Of a stretch of 64,000 nucleotides of DNA, positions 55,145-64,000 are shown piece after piece. The position numbers were made by a program, and so were the translations under genes. The stretch comes from Nonomuraea pusilla. GTDB taxonomy: Bacteria; Actinomycetota; Actinomycetes; Streptosporangiales; Streptosporangiaceae. Positions within the stretch are counted from its first letter, which is position 1. Each line of letters starts with the position of its first letter. The notes beneath the pieces were generated by a model, which saw only the letters and a program-made list of their open reading frames with translations, did no database searches and had not been told where the DNA came from. Location of the stretch: assembly GCF_900109355.1 (NCBI RefSeq), contig NZ_FOBF01000004.1, forward strand, positions 532,965 to 596,964, in the 5' to 3' direction.

Positions 55145-55247
55145 CGCCCCGGGATCCGGGTGGCCAGGGACACGTCCGGGGAGACCGTCGCCGGTTCTCC
55201 CGTCCTCAGGGCCGGTCCGGCCCCCTTCCGCAGCCAGGAGCGCAGCC

Positions 55248-56312
55248 ATGGAAATACCCGACCGTCCGCTCGAGATCATCTGGGATGTCACCTACGCCTG
55301 CCCGCTCCGGTGCTCCCACTGCTATTCGGAGTCGGGGCGCCGCCCGACCCGCCAGCTGGACCGCGAGCAGCTGCTCCGCGTGACCGACGCCATCCTCGCC
55401 ATGGAGCCGTACGGCGTCTCCATCGCAGGGGGCGAGCCCCTCGTGGTGCCCGGCATCGTCGAGGTCGCCGAGCGGATGACCGCCGCCGGGACCCGGGTCT
55501 CGCTCTTCACCAGCGGCTGGCCGCTGCGCGCCGAGATGATCGACGACGTCGCGCGGGCCTTCTCCAGCGTGAGCGTGAGCCTCGACGGCGCCACGGCGGA
55601 GGTGCACGACCGGATCCGCGGGCGGCGCGGGTCGTTCGAGCGGGCGCTGCGGGCGTTGGAACTGCTGGACGAGGCCGCGCGGGAGCGGCGCCTCGGCGGG
55701 AGGGAACGCCTCTCCTTCGGGATCGACTGCGTGGTGGTCCGCAGCAACGTCCACCAGGTCGAGGACGTCTGCGCCGCCGTCGCGCCCAGGTTCCCCGACC
55801 TGGGGTCGATCTCGTTCGGGGCGGTGGTGCCGGAGGGGCTCGCCAGCCGTGCCGGGTTCGTGGAGCACGAACTGCTGTCGGACGATCAGGCCGCGCTGCT
55901 GGGGAGCGCCGGGTACGTGGCTCGCCTGCGCGCCCTGGCCCCGCCGTCCGTGCAGGTGAGCGCGACGGACAACCTGGCGCTGCAGATGCACCCCGATCGC
56001 ATCCGGAAGGGCAGCCTCTTCCCCGTGCTGCAGATCGAGCCGGACGGAGCCGTACGGGCGATGGCGGCGTACGAGGGGACGGTCGGCAACGTGCTGACGG
56101 ACTCCCCGGCGGAGCTCTGGCGGCGCGCCGTCGAACGCTGGCACGACCCGTTCGTGGTCGGCACGCTGGCGCCCGTGCGGACGATGCGGGAGTGGGCGGA
56201 GGCCACCCGGAAGATCGACTACCACTTCGGCTCGGACGCCGACCGCGCGCGCATCGACCGCCGGCCGGAGTTCGGCCCCGCCGGCCCGGACTCCGGCTCC
56301 GCCCGGCGGTGA
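55248..56312 (+). CDS. Radical SAM protein with cysteine-free SPASM-like C-terminus
   Basis: 354 residues. Radical SAM cluster CPLRCSHC uses Cys18, Cys22 and Cys25; SAM-binding pieces are SIAGGEPLV and VSVSLDGATAEVHD. The C-terminal part (IEPDGAVRAMAAYEGTVGNV, then SPAELW) follows the SPASM layout but lacks the cysteines that hold auxiliary 4Fe-4S clusters. AGGAG precedes the ATG. Colinear with the lanthipeptide genes after 103 bases, so it probably modifies the same precursor, for example by epimerisation, crosslinking or a regulatory side role (inference). Confidence 0.88.
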   Translation: MEIPDRPLEIIWDVTYACPLRCSHCYSESGRRPTRQLDREQLLRVTDAILAMEPYGVSIAGGEPLVVPGIVEVAERMTAAGTRVSLFTSGWPLRAEMIDDVARAFSSVSVSLDGATAEVHDRIRGRRGSFERALRALELLDEAARERRLGGRERLSFGIDCVVVRSNVHQVEDVCAAVAPRFPDLGSISFGAVVPEGLASRAGFVEHELLSDDQAALLGSAGYVARLRALAPPSVQVSATDNLALQMHPDRIRKGSLFPVLQIEPDGAVRAMAAYEGTVGNVLTDSPAELWRRAVERWHDPFVVGTLAPVRTMREWAEATRKIDYHFGSDADRARIDRRPEFGPAGPDSGSARR

Positions 56313-56379
56313 CGCCGCCGGCTCCGTCGGCGGGCTCTCTCCGGTAGCGCCGCGGGCGGGTCAGGACCAGCGGCGGGGC

Positions 56380-56407
56380 CCCGCCGGGCGGCGGATCGCC
56401 CGGCGGG
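56380..56407. terminator. Bidirectional terminator between the RiPP cluster and the CehA-like gene
   Basis: CCCGCCGGGCG (56380-56390) pairs perfectly with 56397-56407 around a 6-base loop, between two convergent genes. Confidence 0.8.
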
Positions 56408-56416
56408 ACCGGCCGG

Positions 56417-58459
56417 TCAGCGGCCGAGGGCGGCGAGCCGGGCGCGGTAGACCTGCCTGGCCCGGTCGTACAGGGCCAGATGGTCGGCGTACTGCTCCTT
56501 GGTCTCGAAACGGCCCGACTCCGCGAGGATCGTCTCCAGCCGGTCCAGCCAGGCCAGGCACCAGCGGACGTCCGCCTCCCTGACCACGTGCTCGCCGGCC
56601 ATGTCCAGGTAGACGGGGCTGGTCTGCGCGTACGCGCCCATCCGGTGCTGGCTGCGCGGGTGCGGCCCGCCGGTGGCGACGGCCACCACGTACGTGGGCC
56701 GGTCGAGGGTGAGCCGCGCGGTCAGGCGGTGCGGCGGCCCCTGCGCGAGGACGCCGTCCGCGGTGCGGATCTCCAGCGTCTCGACCTCCGGGCCGGCCGA
56801 GGCCACCGTGATCTCCACCTCCTCGCCGGGAGCGAGGTCGAGGGAGTCGCCGGGGCCGTGCCCGTTCACGGTGAGCTCCAGCCAGGGCCCGGTGGTGGCG
56901 AACGTGCGGCCGAGCCGTACCGCCTCCGCGTACGCCGCGGTGGTGAGCGGGCCGTCCACGCGGGCGTACACCCTGGCCCAGCCGGGCGGGGCGGCGGCGC
57001 TCAACCGGCGGCAGAAGGACAGCACCACGTCCGTGCCCGCGGTGACCGACAGCCGGTTGCCCGCGCCGATCAGGCGGTGGTAGACGGCCGCCGTGGCGGC
57101 GATCGAGGAGTGGTTGAGCACGTCGAGCGTGTCGATCAGCCCGAGCGCGGCGTCGGCGACGATCTCCCGCGCCGAGCAGTTGCGCCCGCGGTCGAGCGCG
57201 ACGTCCGGCGGGTCGTCCTCGCCGAACGCGGTGTGGAACGGGTGCCCGTAGCCGGTCGTCCCGCCGAGGGCGCGCAGTTCCTCGCAGGCGACCGCGTTCG
57301 GCGGCCAGTCGGGGGAGCCGGCGAAGCCGCTGTGGAAGCGGCCCGGCAGCCCGTTCAGGCCGAACGCGGTGAGGTGCCCGACCACGTCGTTGCGGTACTC
57401 GACTCCGATCCTGGCCAGGTGCCGCTCGTCGGACCAGGGCAGGTCGCGGCCGACCCAGTGCTCCAGCGCCTCCCTGTCGTAGACGCGCTCGCCGGACACG
57501 TTGCCCGCGACCAGGTTGAGAACGTGCAGGTCCTCGCCGTGCTGGGTGATCGCGGCGAGCGCCGGCGCGGCCGGCTCCTCGCCCATCCAGTTGAGGTGGA
57601 CGTGCAGGTCGCCGCCGTACCAGCCGCGCGCCGCCCCGTCGTACAGCCGCTCGGGGGTGAGCTCGACCACCGTCTCCTCGCCCGGCGCGGGGACGAGCGT
57701 GCGGGTCGCCTCCGCGTACTCCATGCCGCGGGTGACCGTCACCGTGATCTCCTCGGCGGGCACCGCGAGGACGACGTCGTCGCCGTGGAAGTACGGCCTG
57801 CGCAGCGCGTCGACCTTGGGCGGCGCGCCGTCGGGGTACCAGCCCTGCCCGTTCGCGCCCGTCACGCTCCACCGGCACGGGAACCCGGCCTTCAGCCGGA
57901 TCGCGGCGCCGGTGGCGCGCCTGGCGAGCGGCGACAGATCGACCGGCCGCCCGTCCGCCACGACCTCGCGCGTCACCTCCACCACCTGCGCGCCGCCCGG
58001 CGGCACCTCGTGCGCCGCGCCGTCGACGAGCACCGTGACCGGTTCGTCCCTGCTGGAGTCGAGCAGCAGCGCGGTGCGGAACGGCTCGTCGCCGAGGACG
58101 ACCCGGGTGTGCGCCTCCAGCGCGGCGCCCCCGGGGGTCAGCCGCAGCACGGGCAGGTTGTCGGGAACGTCGCCGCCGAGCGCGTCACGCACCCCGCGGT
58201 GGGCGTCCACCTCGCCCAGGCGGTCCTCCAGCTCGCCGTGGGAGGCGCCCGGGTGGCGCTCGGCGAGCTGCCTCAGACCGGCCTGGTAGAAGCTGTGACG
58301 CCGGTCGAGGAACACCGTGGCCCACGACTGGACGACGTACCCGATCGGCGGCTCGCCCCAGCAGGGGCCGTGGCGGTCGCGCAGGGCGCGGTACTCGTCG
58401 AGGGCGCGGGCCACCGGCTCGGGAAGGAGGCTGTCATGAGATGACTCATCGTGACACAT
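56417..58459 (-). CDS. CehA/McbA family metallohydrolase (PHP-type)
   Basis: 680-residue protein. The C-terminal half holds the PHP-like metal site starting GGDLHVHLNWMG, with further His/Asp in GYGHPFHTAFGE, LDVLNHSS and TAGTDVVLSF. The N-terminal half is beta-rich. CehA and McbA hydrolyse carbamate esters, but most members have no known substrate. Start: ATG at 58459 with AGGAG 6 bases upstream; a longer frame to 58564 has no site. It ends facing the RiPP cluster, so a link to it is not suggested by orientation. Confidence 0.82.
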   Translation of the reverse strand: MCHDESSHDSLLPEPVARALDEYRALRDRHGPCWGEPPIGYVVQSWATVFLDRRHSFYQAGLRQLAERHPGASHGELEDRLGEVDAHRGVRDALGGDVPDNLPVLRLTPGGAALEAHTRVVLGDEPFRTALLLDSSRDEPVTVLVDGAAHEVPPGGAQVVEVTREVVADGRPVDLSPLARRATGAAIRLKAGFPCRWSVTGANGQGWYPDGAPPKVDALRRPYFHGDDVVLAVPAEEITVTVTRGMEYAEATRTLVPAPGEETVVELTPERLYDGAARGWYGGDLHVHLNWMGEEPAAPALAAITQHGEDLHVLNLVAGNVSGERVYDREALEHWVGRDLPWSDERHLARIGVEYRNDVVGHLTAFGLNGLPGRFHSGFAGSPDWPPNAVACEELRALGGTTGYGHPFHTAFGEDDPPDVALDRGRNCSAREIVADAALGLIDTLDVLNHSSIAATAAVYHRLIGAGNRLSVTAGTDVVLSFCRRLSAAAPPGWARVYARVDGPLTTAAYAEAVRLGRTFATTGPWLELTVNGHGPGDSLDLAPGEEVEITVASAGPEVETLEIRTADGVLAQGPPHRLTARLTLDRPTYVVAVATGGPHPRSQHRMGAYAQTSPVYLDMAGEHVVREADVRWCLAWLDRLETILAESGRFETKEQYADHLALYDRARQVYRARLAALGR

Positions 58460-58570
58460 CGAACACTCCTTGGAGAGGGTGCCCTCATGGTGGCACGCTC
58501 GTCCTGTCCTGTCAGGGTCTTTCGGCCTTATCCGAAAGCTCCTGGTCGGCATGGAAGGCTCCACGGCTGT

Positions 58571-58628
58571 CGAGATTGTAAACTTGTACTATTCGTTGTC
58601 TTGAATTGTTCGTGTTTGTGAAGGTAGG
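58571..58628 (+). promoter_or_regulatory. AT-rich control region of furA-katG
   Basis: A markedly AT-rich patch with TACTAT (58587-58592), a good -10 candidate, and repeated TTGT-containing motifs (at about 58577, 58585, 58596, 58607) that could bind the Fur-type regulator. AAGGTAGG (58621-58628) is the ribosome site for the regulator. It also lies upstream of the divergent CehA-like gene. Confidence 0.5.
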
Positions 58629-58637
58629 TTTGGCGCC

Positions 58638-61354
<2,717 letters not shown>

Positions 61355-61362
61355 CCCCGCTC

Positions 61363-61391
61363 CCCGGCCGGCCCACCCACGGCCGGCCGGG
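61363..61391 (+). terminator. Terminator of furA-katG
   Basis: Perfect 11-base stem CCCGGCCGGCC (61363-61373) with 61381-61391 and a 7-base loop, 9 bases after the katG stop. Confidence 0.85.
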
Positions 61392-61424
61392 CCCCCGCGA
61401 ACCCGGCTGGAGTTTTTTGAAACC

Positions 61425-61748
61425 GGCCATGGACCCGCCCGTCACCAGCACGGTCTCCGCGCTCGTCACCCGGGCCAGCGGCCCCACCAGCGCCTGCGCG
61501 CCAGCGAGAGCGGCGCGACGGCGTAGAGCGACATCGCGACCATCGCCAGCACCCCGACGGCCCTCGGACGCCACGCCATCGTCACCAGCCCCCCGACGAG
61601 GCCACCGACCCCGTAACAGGCGAGTGCCGCCACTCCACGGGGGAGCCGCCTCGCCGAGCATCTGCTCGCCCACGACGGACGCCGCCTGGCTGAGCAGCAT
61701 CAGCCGGAACCTGCTGTTGCCGAGCGCCTTGAGGTCGAGGAGTCTCAC
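61425..61748 (-). pseudogene. Decayed MFS transporter
   Basis: Three pieces of a major facilitator protein survive in different frames. The N-terminus (MRLLDLKALGNSRFRLMLLS, then QAASVVGEQ) runs from GTG 61748. The segment CYGVGGLVGGLVTMAWRP with AVGVLAMVAMSLYAVAPLSL is at about 61620-61485. The tail GPLARVTSAETVLVTGGSMAG is at about 61480-61425. The central six helices are deleted and at least two frame changes separate the parts, so no working protein can be made. Confidence 0.65.
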
Positions 61749-61918
61749 GGGGCCTCCGGGGGACGGGGTGACGGCGGTCGGTGCTCCCGGGAGCCGGTGC
61801 GGTGTTCCGAGGCGACGCGCGCACCCCGGAGCGGATCGCGGCGGACGGCGTTTCGACGGCAGGCCAGGGGGTTCAGGAAGCAGCGGATCGTCCGGAACGG
61901 ACCGTAGCCTTTCTCGTC

Positions 61919-62467
61919 ATGGACGGAAACAACGAGCCGGTGCTGCGCGAGCCGCCGGTCGCGGGCGATGAGGCGGACACCCTGCTCGGGTCGCTGGAGC
62001 GCCAGCGCAGGACCCTCGCGTGGAAGTGCGGCGGCGTGGACGCGGACGGGCTGAGGGCGACGGTCGGCGCGTCGGCGGTCACGCTGGGCGGGCTGCTCAG
62101 GCACCTGGCCCTGGTCGAGGACGAGATGTTCTCGCAGCGCCTGCTCGGGAACGACCCGGCGCCGCCGCTCACGGCGCCCGCCGGCGCCGGTCCCGGCTGG
62201 GAGTGGCGCCTCACGGCCGACGACACGCCCGAACGGCTCATGGCGCTCTGGGAGGAGGCCGTGGCCCGCTCCCGAGCCAACGTGCGGCAGGCGCTGGAGG
62301 CGGGCGGCCTCGGTGGCGCGTCCGCGTACACCTCCTCGCGTGGCGAGACGCCCAGCCTCCGCCGCCTGCTGATCGACATGGTCGAGGAGTACGCCCGTCA
62401 CGTCGGCCACGCGGACCTCATCCGCGAGTCGGTCGACGGGCTGGTCGGCGAGGACCCGCCATGGTGA
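61919..62467 (+). CDS. DinB-like (DUF664) protein
   Basis: 182 residues of the DinB four-helix superfamily, thought to be thiol-dependent metalloenzymes (mycothiol or bacillithiol transferases). Metal ligands are likely in GGLLRHLALVEDEM (His) and MVEEYARHVGHADLIRE (Glu, His, His). The ATG at 61919 lies 8 bases after TAGCCT, so the mRNA may be leaderless. Flanked by two decayed genes; the substrate is unknown. Confidence 0.82.
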   Translation: MDGNNEPVLREPPVAGDEADTLLGSLERQRRTLAWKCGGVDADGLRATVGASAVTLGGLLRHLALVEDEMFSQRLLGNDPAPPLTAPAGAGPGWEWRLTADDTPERLMALWEEAVARSRANVRQALEAGGLGGASAYTSSRGETPSLRRLLIDMVEEYARHVGHADLIRESVDGLVGEDPPW

Positions 62468-62645
62468 CGCCCGGAGTCTCCGAGGACCGGCTCGTGATCG
62501 TCCCGGCCGACCAGGCGTCCTGTGACGACCTGCGGGCGATCTCCGGGGAGGCCCGCTCCACCAGCGGCCTCGTCGGGGCGTCCTGGCCTTCACCTGGGGC
62601 GAGCTACACGTCGGCAGCCGCGGGGCGTTCGCCGGGGCGGCTCCG
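62461..62645 (+). pseudogene. Remnant of a GNAT acetyltransferase
   Basis: One frame from 62461 begins RLVIVPADQASCDDLRAI, like the N-terminus of a common actinomycete GNAT group. A second frame further on gives GVLAFTWGELHVGSRGAFAG, like its C-terminus. The middle acetyl-CoA-binding part is missing. The first ATG overlaps the DinB-like stop. Assignment is from memory of the family only. Confidence 0.45.
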
Positions 62646-62648
62646 GTG

Positions 62649-64000
62649 TCACTCGGTGGTGTCCCAGGTGGGGGCCATGTCGCGGGCGTACCTGATGTCG
62701 TCGTTGCTGGTGCCCGCGGGCACCATGGGCCACACCATGGCGTTCTCGTGGACGACGAAGTCGACCACCACGGGCACGTCGTCGATCTCCATGGCCCTCC
62801 TGATGGTCGCGTCGACGTCCTCGGGACGCTCGCACCGCAGCCCGACGCAGCCGTAGGCGTCCGCGAGCTTCACGAAGTCGGGGATGCGGCGCGCCGCCTG
62901 CAGGCTCGTGGCGGAGTAGCGCTCGCCGTACAGCAGCGTCTGCCACTGCCTGACCATGCCGAGGTTGCCGTTGTTGATGACGGCGACCTTGATCGGCACG
63001 CCCTCCAGGGCGCAGGTGGCGAGCTCCTGGTTGGTCATCTGGAAGCAGCCGTCGCCGTCGACGGCCCACACGACCGCGTCGGGGCGGCCCATCTTGGCGC
63101 CCATCGCGGCCGGCACGGCGAAGCCCATCGTGCCCGCCCCGCCGGAGGTGATGAACGTGCCCGGCCTGTCGTGGGCGATGAACTGGGCGGCCCACATCTG
63201 GTGCTGCCCCACGCCCGCCGTGTAGACGGCCTCGGGTCCGGCGATGGCGCTGAGCCGCTCCATGACGTACTGCGGGGCGAGCGAGCCGTCCTCGAACCCC
63301 TCGTACCCGAGCGGGTACGTCTCCCTGTAGCCCCGCAGCACCCGCCACCACTCCGCGCGGTCCGCCTGCGGGCCCCACCCGGACAGCACGGCGACGAGCT
63401 CGGCGAGCACCTCCTTGCAGTCGCCCACGATCGGCACGTCGGCGTGGCGGTTCTTGGAGATCTCCGCCGGGTCGACGTCGGCGTGGACGACCTTCGCGTG
63501 CGGCGCGAAGGACGACAGCTCGCCGGTCACGCGCTCGTCGAACCTGGCTCCGAGGGCGATGATCAGGTCGGACTTCTGCAGCGCGCCGACCGCGGACACG
63601 CTGCCGTGCATGCCCGGCATGCCCATGTGCTGCGGGTGGCTGTCGGGGAACGTGCCACGCGCCATCAGCGTCGTCACGACCGGGATGCCGGTCAGCTCGG
63701 CCAGGCGCAGCAGCTCCGCCGACGCGCGCGCCTTGTGGACGCCGCCGCCGACGTACAGCACCGGCCGCCTCGCCTCGGCGATCAGCTTGGCCGCCTCGCG
63801 GATCTGCTTCGAATGCGGCTTGGTCACCGGCCGGTAGCCGGGCAGCTGCATCGTCGGCGGCCAGCTGAAGTCCGTCTCGGCCTGCAGGGCGTCCTTGGAG
63901 ATGTCCACCAGCACCGGCCCGGGACGGCCCGTCGAGGCGATGTGGAACGCCTCGGCGATGGTCCGGGCGATGTCGGCGGGGTCGGTCACCAGGAAGTTGT
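62649..64000 (-). CDS. ilvB: Acetolactate synthase large subunit (5' part outside window)
   Basis: ThDP- and FAD-dependent enzyme that makes acetolactate or acetohydroxybutyrate, the first common step of branched-chain amino acid synthesis. About 450 C-terminal residues are visible; the start lies beyond base 64000. Seen: [13 protein letters not shown], the central FAD region ([12 protein letters not shown]), and the ThDP/Mg motif [12 protein letters not shown] continuing to [12 protein letters not shown]. The ilvN small subunit would lie further downstream on the minus strand but is not at this end, since a GNAT relic follows instead. Confidence 0.95.
   Translation of the reverse strand, partial: NFLVTDPADIARTIAEAFHIASTGRPGPVLVDISKDALQAETDFSWPPTMQLPGYRPVTKPHSKQIREAAKLIAEARRPVLYVGGGVHKARASAELLRLAELTGIPVVTTLMARGTFPDSHPQHMGMPGMHGSVSAVGALQKSDLIIALGARFDERVTGELSSFAPHAKVVHADVDPAEISKNRHADVPIVGDCKEVLAELVAVLSGWGPQADRAEWWRVLRGYRETYPLGYEGFEDGSLAPQYVMERLSAIAGPEAVYTAGVGQHQMWAAQFIAHDRPGTFITSGGAGTMGFAVPAAMGAKMGRPDAVVWAVDGDGCFQMTNQELATCALEGVPIKVAVINNGNLGMVRQWQTLLYGERYSATSLQAARRIPDFVKLADAYGCVGLRCERPEDVDATIRRAMEIDDVPVVVDFVVHENAMVWPMVPAGTSNDDIRYARDMAPTWDTTE

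Noticed and set aside
56417..58459. CehA-like gene as part of the lanthipeptide cluster
   Set aside because: It is convergent with the cluster and separated by a strong bidirectional terminator.

Overview
The window is a 64 kb stretch of very GC-rich actinomycete chromosome. The look is that of a Streptosporangiales/Nonomuraea- or Streptomyces-like soil organism: third-position GC is extreme, many genes start with GTG and overlap by ATGA/GTGA, and the gene families (SigF-type sigma partner switching, mycothiol-type maleylpyruvate isomerase, class III lanthipeptide synthetase) are actinobacterial. The genus is inference. Both ends cut genes: a GH4 glycosidase at base 1 and acetolactate synthase at base 64000.

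Layout. 1-5.0 kb: divergent sugar locus, with GH4 hydrolase and PfkB kinase on minus and a MalFG-type ABC importer with lipoprotein on plus, sharing an inverted-repeat control region. 5.1-7.2 kb: secreted GH114 hydrolase, an arginase-like protein and a VapC remnant. 7.2-10.9 kb: proline catabolism (putB-pruA) with a divergent PucR regulator. 10.9-12.9 kb: secreted GH16 and a glycosyltransferase whose leader can form two mutually exclusive hairpins. 13-17.4 kb: stress-type partner-switching set (PP2C phosphatase, GAF-ANTAR, STAS antagonist, SigF-like sigma, RsbW-like kinase). 17.4-19.6 kb: small uncharacterised proteins, then tRNA-Pro(GGG).

20.3-33.2 kb: one tightly overlapping operon for ureide (allantoin-type) use under a FadR-type regulator. 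It holds a dipeptide-type ABC importer, three amidohydrolases including allantoinase, an Asp/Glu racemase-family protein, a CitE-like aldolase and allantoicase. 33.3-45.9 kb: two aromatic pathways side by side. The gentisate route has 3-hydroxybenzoate 6-hydroxylase-like, gentisate dioxygenase, maleylpyruvate isomerase and fumarylpyruvate hydrolase genes. The 3-(3-hydroxyphenyl)propionate-type meta-cleavage route has a hydroxylase, extradiol dioxygenase, C-C hydrolase, hydratase, acylating aldehyde dehydrogenase and aldolase. Two IclR and one TetR regulator sit between them. 46-48.3 kb: truncated PaaX, TSUP transporter, AraC regulator.

48.6-56.3 kb is the most unusual part: a RiPP cluster with a P450 carrying a degenerate alpha/beta-hydrolase domain, a class III LanKC synthetase, a 36-residue precursor peptide too short to be called automatically (53025-53135), an ABC exporter and a radical SAM enzyme whose C-terminal SPASM-like domain lacks its cysteines. 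Strong hairpins separate the precursor from the exporter. 56.4-64 kb: a CehA/McbA metallohydrolase, a Fur-type regulator with katG, a stretch with two decayed genes around a DinB-like protein, and ilvB.
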